From: an uncultured Eubacteriales bacterium
GTDB lineage: Bacteria; Bacillota; Clostridia; Christensenellales; CAG-138
DNA: 64,000 bases
Assembly (NCBI GenBank): GCA_900544555.1
Contig: UQWD01000005.1
Span: forward strand, 60,462 to 124,461
Direction of reading: 5' to 3'
Shown one piece after another: positions 53,155 to 61,907 of the stretch. Below the pieces are notes generated by a model. That model was not told the DNA's origin. It made no database searches and worked only from the letters and a program-made list of their open reading frames with translations. The position numbers and the translations under genes were made by a program. The first letter of the stretch is position 1. Each line of letters begins with the position of its first letter.

Positions 53155-54519
53155 ATGCCTTGGGAGCAGATTGCATTAATTATATTAACCGTTGTTTCAT
53201 GTGTTTTGGCCGCCCTGCTGATCACGCTTTTACAGCGTTCAAACGGAACCGGTCAAAGAGCGTCCCGCGCGCTTGATGAGATGAGAAAGGACATGGCGGA
53301 CGGGGATCGCGCCCTTCGCTCGGAGATTGCGGATACCGTTCAAAAGTCTATAAACTCCCTCGGAGAATTGGCGCTTAACGGAATGAAGCATAGCGCTGAA
53401 CAGCAGGCGGAGCGGTTTACGGCCCTTGACCATAATCTCAGTTCAAAGCAGGATTTGTTTGGAAAAAGCGTATCCATAACGCTTGCCCGGCAGGAGGAGC
53501 GGTTTAAAACTTTTGCCCTGGAAAATGAGCAAAAGCTGGAGAACATACGCAGGACCGTTGAACGCAACCTTGCGGATATACGAAAAGACAACGGGCAGAA
53601 GCTTGACGAGATGCGAAATATCGTTGACGAAAAGCTTCAAAAAACCCTCGACGAACGCATGACGCAGTCCTTTCGCCTGGTAAACGAGCGGCTGGAGCAG
53701 GTATATAAGGGGTTAGGCGAAATGCAGGCGCTCGCGGTGGGCGTCGGGGACCTGAAAAAAGTTCTATCGAACGTAAAAACCCGCGGGATACTCGGCGAAA
53801 TACAGCTCGGCGCCATCCTGGAGGAAATACTCGCGCCGGAGCAGTATGTGAAAAACGCGGCGGTTAAGAGAAACAGCCGCAACGTTGTTGAGTACGCGGT
53901 AAAGCTGCCGTCCGGCGGCGGAGAAAGCGTTTTTCTTCCGATCGATTCCAAATTCCCGGCAGACGCGTACAGCGATTTGCGCGACGCGTACGACAGCGGT
54001 TCGCCCGATGCCGTTTCCGCCGCCGCGTCCGCCTTAACCGGCCGGCTTAAACAGTTTGCTCGGGACATACGCGATAAATATATTGATCCGCCCAATACCA
54101 CCGAGTTCGCAGTCATGTTCCTGCCTACGGAAGGGCTGTATGCCGAGGCCGTAAACAGGGGGCTTGTGGAGGCGCTGCAGCGGGATTATCATGTAAGCAT
54201 AGCCGGGCCCAGCACTATGGCCGCATTATTGAACAGCCTCCAGATGGGTTTTCGCAGCTTCGCCATTCAAAAGCGCAGCAGCGAGGTATGGAATGTGTTA
54301 GGGGCTGTAAAAACGGAGTTCGACCGGTTTGCGGACGTGCTCATTGCAACCCAGAACCGGCTTGAGCAGGCCAATCAGGAGCTTGATAAGCTGGTGGGCG
54401 TACGCACGCGCCAGATTCAGAGGCGGCTTAAAACGGTAGCCGCGCTGCCGCTCGAAGATGCCGGCGGCCTTCTTTATGGGCCGGAGGGTGTGGATTACGC
54501 TGCGGAAGAACCGTGTTGA
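53155..54519 (+). CDS. rmuC: DNA recombination protein RmuC
   Basis: A 454-residue RmuC-family protein. One N-terminal transmembrane helix (4-27) is followed by a long coiled coil (about 35-190) with repeats such as QKLDEMRNIVDEKLQKTLDERM, then the conserved nuclease-like domain (about 195-400): VLSNVKTRGILGEIQLGAILEEIL, LPIDSKFPADAY and FLPTEGLYAEA. The core fold resembles PD-(D/E)XK nucleases; RmuC limits DNA inversions at short repeats in Escherichia coli. GGAGG lies 10 nt before the ATG. It has no obvious partner beyond its position after the S component. Confidence 0.95.
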   Translation: MPWEQIALIILTVVSCVLAALLITLLQRSNGTGQRASRALDEMRKDMADGDRALRSEIADTVQKSINSLGELALNGMKHSAEQQAERFTALDHNLSSKQDLFGKSVSITLARQEERFKTFALENEQKLENIRRTVERNLADIRKDNGQKLDEMRNIVDEKLQKTLDERMTQSFRLVNERLEQVYKGLGEMQALAVGVGDLKKVLSNVKTRGILGEIQLGAILEEILAPEQYVKNAAVKRNSRNVVEYAVKLPSGGGESVFLPIDSKFPADAYSDLRDAYDSGSPDAVSAAASALTGRLKQFARDIRDKYIDPPNTTEFAVMFLPTEGLYAEAVNRGLVEALQRDYHVSIAGPSTMAALLNSLQMGFRSFAIQKRSSEVWNVLGAVKTEFDRFADVLIATQNRLEQANQELDKLVGVRTRQIQRRLKTVAALPLEDAGGLLYGPEGVDYAAEEPC

Positions 54520-54606
54520 GGCGGCGCGCCGCTTGTCCGGCCGGCGTTTCGTCGGAGCATTCAAGACGGAATTGAAGCCGAATAAAGGTTTACGGTAGGC
54601 ATATAT

Positions 54607-56583
54607 ATGGTTGATATCATTCTCAATATGGCGTTTGACGCGTTTTATTTTTTCATATGCATGTGCCTGTCTGAGTTGCTGATGGAGGACGTTATATTCG
54701 GAGGCGCGCTGTATTTGCTGGGTAAATCATGCTCGTTCACGCTTAACCTGTTTAAACGCAGCGCGAGGCGCAGCCTGCCAAAAAGCGTTAGCGCCGGCCA
54801 TTTTATAGTTCTTGCGCTGGTAGCTGCTTTGAACGTCTCTCTTGTCGTAGTTTTTCCGAGTATCCTGAACAGCCCGAACTATGTGAAACTGCTGTGCTTC
54901 GTGCTTATCGCGGTAGGCCATCAGTCCTGCACGGATCTTGCGTCCCGCGGCGTTCACGGGCGGCGCCCTTTAGCGCTTATACTCATTCATTGCCTGTTCG
55001 TCGCCTTCGCGTCCTTTTATCTTTACGATATTTTATCCGCTCAGCTCTGGATTAGCTTTACGGTTATCTTAATCATTTCCGGCGTGATGCTTTGCCTTCG
55101 CCAGCTCAGGTCAACCCCCGCCCAATACGCGGACGATACCGGCGCGGATCCCACTGAGGTCAGCGCGCTCAAGCTGTATGGCCGTATGCTGTTTAACACC
55201 TTGCTGGCCGTAAATATCAGCGTATTATCGTTTATTTGTTATATCAGCTTTCTGCCGGACAGGAACTTTACGGAGAATTTTGCGATGCTTATGAGCTGGA
55301 TGCTTTGTATCTGCCTGCTGTCTGCGCTCATCTGGAGGGTCATCAACCGCCCGCGCGCCCGGCGCTATGAAAAGCCCTCGGTATTCGTGTTCGGTGCGTC
55401 GCTCTGGTGCGTAGCTTCTATCGGCCAGTACAACGGAATCTTTATAACTCCGTATATTCCCATGCTGTTATGGTGCTGCGGCCTTGGCTGTATGAACTGC
55501 ATCATCGTCGCGATGGCCCCCGACGCGGCTGAGGTAGCGGAATTCAGCTTCGAGACGGGTAAGCGCGCCTTTACGCGGTACGCCCGGATGATGCGGGAGT
55601 GGGCCAGCCTTGTATCCTACCTGCTCTTTCTCGTCATGCTCACTTTAACCGGCTTTATCATGCAGGGAAAGTGGGACTTAATAGAAGCGCGCCTCGGCGT
55701 TAGGGATTTGTACGCCATTGTTTTGATGCTTTTGCCCGTTGTTTTCGTGCTTATCGCACTGTTCAGCGCCTTGGTGCAGCCCATGGACAGGCAATTCATG
55801 GGAAGACTGCGCAGATACCGCGAAGCCGCTTCAAGGGGTGAAGACAACCTTCAAATGAAAACCCAGCTCCATCAGCGTTTGGTTAAGGGAACCAAGCGCG
55901 TCGGCATACGAATACTATGCTTTTTCCTGCGCCCGCTGCTTCCCTGCAAAATCGTGCACAAGGAGCGCGTGGACGATTCTGAGCCGATGGTACTCGTATG
56001 CAACCATCTGGAGGTATACGGGCCGGTCATCGCCATACTGCACACGCCCTTTTTCTTTCGGCCTTGGGTGATATCTAATATGATTGATGAAAAGGCTGTC
56101 GAGGAGCATCTGCGCCCGGGAGTGGAGAAATTGTTCCGCTGGCTCCCCTCAAAAGCGCGCGCCGCCATTCCCCGCATCGCAAAACGCATGGTGCTGTTCG
56201 TTATGCGTTCCGTCAACCCCGTACCCGTTTATCGGAGTAATATCCGTGACGCGGTGAAAACGATACGTATAACGGCGGAAGCCATGATGGGCGGCGACAG
56301 CATTCTGCTTTTCCCTGAAAATCCGAAGGCCAGCGGTTCGGAGCGGTATGTTGAAGAAGGCGTATCGACATTTTTCTCCGGTTTTTCCCAAATAGGATCG
56401 GAATACTATAAGCTGACGGGCAGGCGCGTGACGTTTTACCCCATGTATATTGATAAGAAGAAGCGAACCATGACTTTTTTTAACGGGGTTACTTTCGATC
56501 CTGCGCACGCCAAGGCCGATGAGAAGCGGCGTATAGTGAACTACCTTCAAAAAACAATGAACGAAGCCGGTGCGCCGCGCTAA
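54607..56583 (+). CDS. Membrane protein fused to PlsC-like acyltransferase
   Basis: A 658-residue fusion. Residues 1-390 hold about ten hydrophobic segments of an unclassified membrane domain. Residues 455-650 are a PlsC/LPLAT-type domain. Motif I is CNHLEVYGP (N466-G472): the usual H-x4-D has Gly472 at the Asp position and Glu469 inside. Motif III region reads LLFPENPKASGSERY (568-581) in place of FPEGTRS. A related N-H-x-E-x-Y-G form occurs in some Clostridial LPLAT-like proteins as far as I recall. Either a variant acyltransferase or a lipid-binding, inactive domain is possible. The Shine-Dalgarno is weak (GGTAGG). It lies 87 bp after rmuC. Confidence 0.8.
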   Translation: MVDIILNMAFDAFYFFICMCLSELLMEDVIFGGALYLLGKSCSFTLNLFKRSARRSLPKSVSAGHFIVLALVAALNVSLVVVFPSILNSPNYVKLLCFVLIAVGHQSCTDLASRGVHGRRPLALILIHCLFVAFASFYLYDILSAQLWISFTVILIISGVMLCLRQLRSTPAQYADDTGADPTEVSALKLYGRMLFNTLLAVNISVLSFICYISFLPDRNFTENFAMLMSWMLCICLLSALIWRVINRPRARRYEKPSVFVFGASLWCVASIGQYNGIFITPYIPMLLWCCGLGCMNCIIVAMAPDAAEVAEFSFETGKRAFTRYARMMREWASLVSYLLFLVMLTLTGFIMQGKWDLIEARLGVRDLYAIVLMLLPVVFVLIALFSALVQPMDRQFMGRLRRYREAASRGEDNLQMKTQLHQRLVKGTKRVGIRILCFFLRPLLPCKIVHKERVDDSEPMVLVCNHLEVYGPVIAILHTPFFFRPWVISNMIDEKAVEEHLRPGVEKLFRWLPSKARAAIPRIAKRMVLFVMRSVNPVPVYRSNIRDAVKTIRITAEAMMGGDSILLFPENPKASGSERYVEEGVSTFFSGFSQIGSEYYKLTGRRVTFYPMYIDKKKRTMTFFNGVTFDPAHAKADEKRRIVNYLQKTMNEAGAPR

Positions 56584-57203
56584 GTCCCAACTTCTTATCA
56601 ATGTTTAAACTCAGAAGATAAATCATGCCGACGATGAATAAAGGTGAAGGTGCGTATTTTGAGAATCCATATTACACGTTGTATCAGATTCGCTTACTCC
56701 TTGCGGCGGAATTTAAATTGTTGAGCCATCATAGATTGCAAGGAGTTATAAATTACAGGGGCAAAGTGACGGGCGGATTTTCGTTACAAGGATAGTTTTT
56801 TAGACCCTACTAAGCTAAGCTATGGCTTAGAGGAAACCCTGCATCAAATACTTATACCGCTCCGCTGGTGCTTTTATTAAATACAAGGGGCGTACTTAGT
56901 ATGGGTTGAAACCGCCAGCGCCGAATTTATACGATTAACAATAATATCAATGCTATTTCTATTAATAGTAAACTATATTATTTTAAAACGGAAACAAACG
57001 ATACGAACGGGTAACAAGGGAAATGGCGATTAACACTTGATTTTTTGGATGTTGTTATACTATTTGACCAAAGCATAAAACTTATTTAACAATTGCCAAT
57101 TATGAAAAAATCGTAAGGAAGTGCTTGTTCATTAGTTTTATTACTTAAAAAGAAAAGGCGGCCTGCACAAAAATTGCATGCCGCCGATACTTAAGGTTGG
57201 GTT
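56584..57203. other. Intergenic region, one doubtful small ORF
   Basis: 620 bp between convergent genes. A 56-codon frame on the plus strand at 56625-56795 (MPTMNKGEGAYFENPYYTLY...) has protein-like composition but no clear ribosome site, and I would not call it a gene. The ypeB terminator lies at the right end. Confidence 0.4.
57147..57185 (-). terminator. Terminator of spoIIR-sleB-ypeB unit
   Basis: A GGCGGCATGCA / TGCAGGCCGCC stem with small bulge (57157-57185), followed on the minus strand by TTTTCTTTTT. It lies 19 bp beyond the ypeB stop. Confidence 0.85.
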
Positions 57204-58541
57204 TTAAATTACCAGCTGGCCTTCTTCACTGTTGATTATTTTGAAAATCTGTTCCTCCTCGCCGCTGGATACATTGATATATACGATATACTCCTCCTCG
57301 CCAAAGGTTCCTTTAAATTCATAGCAAAGGCTTTCCTTAACGGGATTAAGAGGTATAAGCGCCAGCTTCCTGTCCGCGACTTTAAGATTGACGTTGAGCA
57401 TGGACTCGGCCTCTTCCATACTTATCTTTGGTTCTTCCAGCTCCCTTTCAACGTGGCTGTAAAGATAGTTCCGAGCGTCAAGGCCGATGACTTGAGCGGT
57501 CTGCCTGTCCACCCATACCTTGACCAAATCGCTGTACAAAATAACGTCCTGCTGTGTGGCGGCGAAATTAATAACCGCCGCTCCGTCATAATATTGCGCG
57601 TAAGTGGCCTGCATCGAGTCATAGCCGTGAGCATTCAGATAATCAAGCGCCGCCTGCTTGAGCCGCTGCGACTCTTCATTATCCGCCATTCCCCCAGCCG
57701 AGCCTGAGGTTGAGCCCATCATCCAAAGCAGCCGCCCTCCTTTTCTTGTAACCGATATGTCAACGTTTGCGCCGTTTTGAAGCGTACCGGAAAAATCATA
57801 TGCCGGTATATTCCCGTCGGACAGACCTGAACAAGTAAGCTGCGCCCCCTCACCGGCAAACTCCTTAGCCTTGTTCAGGGCCTCTTCCTCCGTGATATCC
57901 TCGCCCTCTAATCCCTTGGGCTCAGCCTTTTCCGCGCTTTCGGAGAAGGGCCCGTCATAGATAAGCGTTGGGTACTGTTCCCTGTTATCCTCTTCCTGAT
58001 ATTCATTTGCCGCGGACTCGAAATAACCGTCCGCGTCCAGCTGGGCGACGGGTATATCATTGTTCTGATAACGCTGGTTTAAATCCTCCGCTATACGCAC
58101 GCACGCGGCGTGCAGTTCATTGAGCTGCGCCTGATCATCTTCCAATACAGGCTGGCCGCGTATAATCCTTGTCGTTAGCTGACGCGCGTAATCGCCAAGG
58201 CGGACAACGAACTGATTCATCTCAGCGGTATCCACGTGCGAGGCGGGGATCTGCGACATCAGCCCCACGCAGGCGCCGCTCAGGCGCCATACATCGTCAA
58301 GCAGAAGAACGTATTGGGCCGGGGAGTTAACAATTTGCAGCTTTGAGAGCGTCGTTTCCAGATTGTAGAAGTGATCCATCATCTCCATGAACGCCCTGCG
58401 GTACATGCTCACGGCAGTGCTCCGGTTCGCTTCCGCAAGCGAAGCCTGCTGCGCTCCCCATAAGCTGACGACGATTAGGGCAATAGCCAGCAGGACAGGT
58501 ATGACGACGCCCGTAATAATTTTGGTTGTTCTCTCGGTCAC
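57204..58541 (-). CDS. ypeB: Germination protein YpeB
   Basis: A 445-residue YpeB, needed for the stability and correct localisation of the cortex-lytic enzyme SleB in spores. One N-terminal transmembrane helix (about 9-30) is followed by a helical region (to about 200) and PepSY-like domains in the C-terminal half (EEEALNKAKEFAGEGAQLTCSGL, and VWVDRQTAQVIGLDARNYLY). The start is GTG 58541: AAGGAGG lies 8 nt upstream, directly after the sleB stop. Length agrees with the family (about 450). Confidence 0.93.
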   Translation of the reverse strand: MTERTTKIITGVVIPVLLAIALIVVSLWGAQQASLAEANRSTAVSMYRRAFMEMMDHFYNLETTLSKLQIVNSPAQYVLLLDDVWRLSGACVGLMSQIPASHVDTAEMNQFVVRLGDYARQLTTRIIRGQPVLEDDQAQLNELHAACVRIAEDLNQRYQNNDIPVAQLDADGYFESAANEYQEEDNREQYPTLIYDGPFSESAEKAEPKGLEGEDITEEEALNKAKEFAGEGAQLTCSGLSDGNIPAYDFSGTLQNGANVDISVTRKGGRLLWMMGSTSGSAGGMADNEESQRLKQAALDYLNAHGYDSMQATYAQYYDGAAVINFAATQQDVILYSDLVKVWVDRQTAQVIGLDARNYLYSHVERELEEPKISMEEAESMLNVNLKVADRKLALIPLNPVKESLCYEFKGTFGEEEYIVYINVSSGEEEQIFKIINSEEGQLVI

Positions 58542-58555
58542 GCTTTCATCCTCCT

Positions 58556-59257
58556 TTATCGTGTGAATACATGCTGGCCAATCGTAATTACCTTCGGCCT
58601 GGAGTGCATCCATTTATTTTTGGTTTTGCTGGGGTTAAAATAATAGAGGCATCCATTTGTAGGGTCCCATCCGTTCATTGCGTCGCGCGCGGCCTTAAGT
58701 GAAGTTTCATCGGGCGTAAGGTTGATCTGCCCGTCTGAAACAATTGAAAAAGCTCCGCTCTGATATACGACGCCGGATATGGTGTTGGGAAATTCCGAGC
58801 TTTCAACCCGGTTCAAAACGATTGCCGCAACCGCCACCTGCCCCTTATACGGCTCGCCGCGCGCCTCGCCGTAAACAACGCGCGCGAGAAGGTATAGGTT
58901 GCTGTTTGAGTTTGAAGATGAGCCGCCGGCGTTCGTTGATGTATTGGTCGAACCTCCCCCGCCTAAGTTTAAGCCCATCGCTTTGGATGTGGCCGAGCCT
59001 ATCATTCCATCCACAACCAGCCCGTTGCGCTTTTGAAAACGTTCTACAGCCTTTTTCGTCCCGCTGCCGAAAATGCCATCCACACTCCCGTCATAGTAGC
59101 CCCACTGCTTAAGCTTTTTTTGCGCTTGCGTTACGAGTTCCCCTTTTGAACCTCTCTTGAGCACGGTCGCGGCCTGCGATATCAGCGGCTCCAGCGCCAG
59201 GCATACAAGTAGCGCGAGACAGAGCGCCGCTATTGCTTTCCTGTTATGAATTCCCAT
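58556..59257 (-). CDS. sleB: Spore cortex-lytic enzyme SleB
   Basis: A 233-residue SleB, a lytic transglycosylase that cuts muramic-delta-lactam-containing spore cortex during germination. A signal peptide (1-29, ending SQA) is followed by a PG_binding_1 domain (about 32-95: GELVTQAQKKLKQWGYYDG...DGIFGSGTKKAVERFQ), a Gly/Ser/Asn-rich linker (97-120), and the Hydrolase_2 domain with catalytic Glu in LLARVVYGEARGEPYKGQ (about 123-140). The ATG, with GGGAGG 6 nt upstream, lies 28 nt inside the end of spoIIR. ypeB follows 14 nt after its stop. Confidence 0.96.
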   Translation of the reverse strand: MGIHNRKAIAALCLALLVCLALEPLISQAATVLKRGSKGELVTQAQKKLKQWGYYDGSVDGIFGSGTKKAVERFQKRNGLVVDGMIGSATSKAMGLNLGGGGSTNTSTNAGGSSSNSNSNLYLLARVVYGEARGEPYKGQVAVAAIVLNRVESSEFPNTISGVVYQSGAFSIVSDGQINLTPDETSLKAARDAMNGWDPTNGCLYYFNPSKTKNKWMHSRPKVITIGQHVFTR

Positions 59258-59823
59258 AATGTTCCTCCCTTAATTGCTTCAAACAGTTCAACGAAAAAGC
59301 TGTCAAACGTTATCAGCTCCTGAGCTTCTCCGTCAATATCCTTATTATCAATTTCCCCATCATCGATCTCCAATATGCAAAGGGGAGGAAACATTACGCA
59401 CCACCAATTTTCTCCTGCTCCGTCGCCCAGAATAATTCGTAGCGCCTCATAATCATCCGCAGGATACGATACGCCGCCATATTCCCTGTATGGGAACGCG
59501 AATTCGCCAACTTGAAGCTGCGCCCCGTAATCCATTCCGTTCTGTCTTAAAACGCGCTCAATCTCAGCGAGAAGCTGATCCCCATTGTCCATTAATCTTT
59601 TTCTTGCGTCTTCCTTATTGCCAACGCCGTCAAAACGCTGCTCTTCAAACTTAAGCACCGCGTCCCTAACCGCCATTTTGACCGCCTGATCCTTTTCGCT
59701 GTTACTGTTCGCGAGAATATGCAGGCGAAACACGCTCTCCTCCTGCGCTTCGCCAAAACCGATTGCAATGATGATTAAAAGCGCGGTGCATAACGCTAAA
59801 GCTGCCCATCTGTTCTTTATCAT
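59230..59823 (-). CDS. spoIIR: Stage II sporulation protein R
   Basis: A 197-residue SpoIIR, the forespore signal that triggers SpoIIGA to process pro-sigma-E in the mother cell. A signal sequence or membrane helix (5-27) is followed by the conserved VFRLHILANSNSEKDQAVK and by FPYREYGGVSYPADDYEALRI and GAGENWWCVMFPPLC. The last part of about 40 residues is acidic and variable. The ATG at 59823 has GGAGGAG 6 nt upstream. It overlaps sleB by 28 nt. In Bacillus and many relatives spoIIR is next to prfA/ywlC; here that block lies 50 kb away without it. Confidence 0.95.
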   Translation of the reverse strand: MIKNRWAALALCTALLIIIAIGFGEAQEESVFRLHILANSNSEKDQAVKMAVRDAVLKFEEQRFDGVGNKEDARKRLMDNGDQLLAEIERVLRQNGMDYGAQLQVGEFAFPYREYGGVSYPADDYEALRIILGDGAGENWWCVMFPPLCILEIDDGEIDNKDIDGEAQELITFDSFFVELFEAIKGGTLWEFITGKQ

Positions 59824-60456
59824 TTTTAACTCCTCCGTTTTACCCTTTGTTTGAATCGGGCGCCGCTCCCGCATTGCCCGGACTTAAACTCTATCTTTCA
59901 CATTCAGTCAATCTTATGATACTTGCCAAATTCCTTATTGTTCATACATAAGTGCATTGTAATCATAAATGAAATACCGTATAGCCGGCTACACCGGCTC
60001 CAGTCGTGGTATATGATAAAACTCGGTATCGTTACGCTCGTAAGCTTCTTTATGCGCTTCAGACGGTGATAGGTCACAACCCTTTTTAAAAGCCGTCATG
60101 AACGCTGTTAAGCCGGTCAACGGCCTCATGCAAAGATGCTTTTGGCGACATACATGCCGCCTCACGAATTCAGCCCAAATTAAATTAACAAGGGCCATAT
60201 CGATTGTCTCGAACGGTTTTATATGCGCAACTTTATCCCGCCGTAATGCTTTCACGAGAAGGCTGCGCCGCGCCGCACGAACTTTCGTGTGCGTTATCAT
60301 AACGGATTCGCTTTACTTAACCAGCGAGCGTTCTTCTTGCCAAATCCGGGCGTTCAGCTTACAATATGTTAGGCGCTTATGCCTTGAATGAAAGCGTTCT
60401 ATGCGGAAACGGCGGCCATGGCGCGCCGGTGTTCATGATAGATAATGAGGTAAACG
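59824..60456. other. Intergenic region between spoIIR and ispE
   Basis: 633 bp between divergent genes. Open frames on either strand (about 100 codons) lack ribosome sites and resemble nothing I know. The spoIIR promoter must be here but no clear sigma-F or sigma-G match was found. Confidence 0.4.
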
Positions 60457-61293
60457 ATGGAGCTGCGCCTGGATGCGCCCGCAAAGGTGAATTTAACATT
60501 GGATATATTGCGTAAGCGTGCGGACGGTTATCATGATCTAAATTCTATCATGCATAACGTAGGCCTCTATGACACGCTAATCGTATCGCCAAGCGAAGAT
60601 ATACGCCTTACATGCGACGAGCCTCTGCCCCGGAACAATACGGTAATACGGGCTGTAAAAATTTATCAAAGCGCCGTACGCTGCCCGGGAGTTCATATAC
60701 GCCTAATTAAGCGTATTCCCAGCGAGGCCGGCCTGGGCGGAGCCTCGGCGGACGCGGCGGCAGCGCTCCGCGCTATGCATCGTCTCTATGGCGGGCTCAG
60801 CGAAAGCGCGTTGTTCAGGCTTGCAAAAGATATCGGTGCCGACGTTCCCTTCTGCCTAATGGGGGGGTGCGCGTTGGCGGAGGGGATCGGGGATCGGCTG
60901 ATGCGTTTGCCGGTCCAAAATTTCTCCATATTAATTGCTAAATCTGCGCGCGGCATTTCAACAAGGAAGTTATTCAGCGCGCTCAAGCTCCCCGTCCAGC
61001 ACCCTAAGAATCAAGATGCACTACGGGCTTGCCTTGCTCAGGACATCAGCGCGCTCGCGCCGTTGATTAAGAACGCATTGGAGCCGGCGGCGGTAAAAAT
61101 CTGCCCGGAAATCCGTAAACTAAAACAGATGATGCTTAACTATGGCGCGCTGGCCGCGGCTATGACCGGGTCCGGTTCGGCCGTTTTTGGCTTGTTTCAA
61201 TCTCTCGACGAGGCGGCTGCGGCCCGAGAAAAGCTTGGGGCCGAATATTTCACTTGTGTTTGCGACTCCACCGGCCCTGCTTGGCCACGATAA
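60457..61293 (+). CDS. ispE: 4-diphosphocytidyl-2-C-methyl-D-erythritol kinase
   Basis: A 278-residue GHMP kinase of the non-mevalonate isoprenoid pathway; it phosphorylates CDP-methylerythritol. APAKVNLTLDILRKRADGYHDLNSIM is the N-terminal substrate motif, KRIPSEAGLGGASADAAAALRAM the ATP-binding GHMP motif (about 86-108), and AAAMTGSGSAVFGLF the C-terminal motif. GAGGT is 6 nt before the ATG. It stands alone. Confidence 0.96.
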   Translation: MELRLDAPAKVNLTLDILRKRADGYHDLNSIMHNVGLYDTLIVSPSEDIRLTCDEPLPRNNTVIRAVKIYQSAVRCPGVHIRLIKRIPSEAGLGGASADAAAALRAMHRLYGGLSESALFRLAKDIGADVPFCLMGGCALAEGIGDRLMRLPVQNFSILIAKSARGISTRKLFSALKLPVQHPKNQDALRACLAQDISALAPLIKNALEPAAVKICPEIRKLKQMMLNYGALAAAMTGSGSAVFGLFQSLDEAAAAREKLGAEYFTCVCDSTGPAWPR

Positions 61294-61907
61294 TTCGAGC
61301 TGGCGACATTAAGAACAGCGACGCCGCTGTTCTTGTAAGGTTATCCAGCTAAGCGGTTACATTCGATTCGATCTTCCCATCCGATTAAATGCGCAATAAA
61401 TAAAGCTTCTGGCACGCCGAAACAATGTTTTATTTATTATAAATATTCATAACAGCACGATTAAGCGTGCGATCTCGCTAAAAAAACGGCTGTTTGCGTT
61501 GATACTTCATTCATAGTGTTATTAATTATATTAAACACAAAATGTTCTGCCTTACCGTATACCGATATACTAATCATATATCATGTTTTGCAGTAAATAT
61601 CCAACTATTTTTAGTATTTATATGCAAACTGATTGATATATATGCCTGCTCCTCATTTTACATCCATAATTACTATAAGAAACTTATGTTAAGCATTATA
61701 AATGCCGTAATCACAGGTAGATACTTTAATAAATATTTATCTGTAAAAAAAGCACGCCATTCGCTCTTGCTTTCCACATCAAGTGCGCCTAAAGCCAAAT
61801 AATTACCTGACCGATTTATGATACGGAGAAAGCGTTTTTCTCCATCAATCGTTGGCGTCAAGGCTTAGATAAGCCCGATCAAGCCTAACGTATCTTTCGG
61901 TCACAGG
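61294..61907. other. AT-rich intergenic region after ispE
   Basis: 614 bp between convergent genes. Apart from the ispE hairpin at 61311-61334 and a GGAGAAA / TTTCTCC hairpin near 61826-61844 downstream of the anti-sigma gene, nothing is recognisable. The open frames are AT-rich and without ribosome sites. Confidence 0.45.
61311..61334 (+). terminator. Hairpin after ispE
   Basis: AAGAACAGCG / CGCTGTTCTT, a perfect 10-bp stem with a 4-nt loop, 17 bp after the stop. The T tract is poor (TTGTAAGGTT), so termination efficiency is uncertain. Confidence 0.55.

Noticed and set aside
59989..60300. 103-codon minus frame upstream of spoIIR
   Set aside because: No Shine-Dalgarno, basic and Cys-rich random composition, and it competes with an equally long plus-strand frame.
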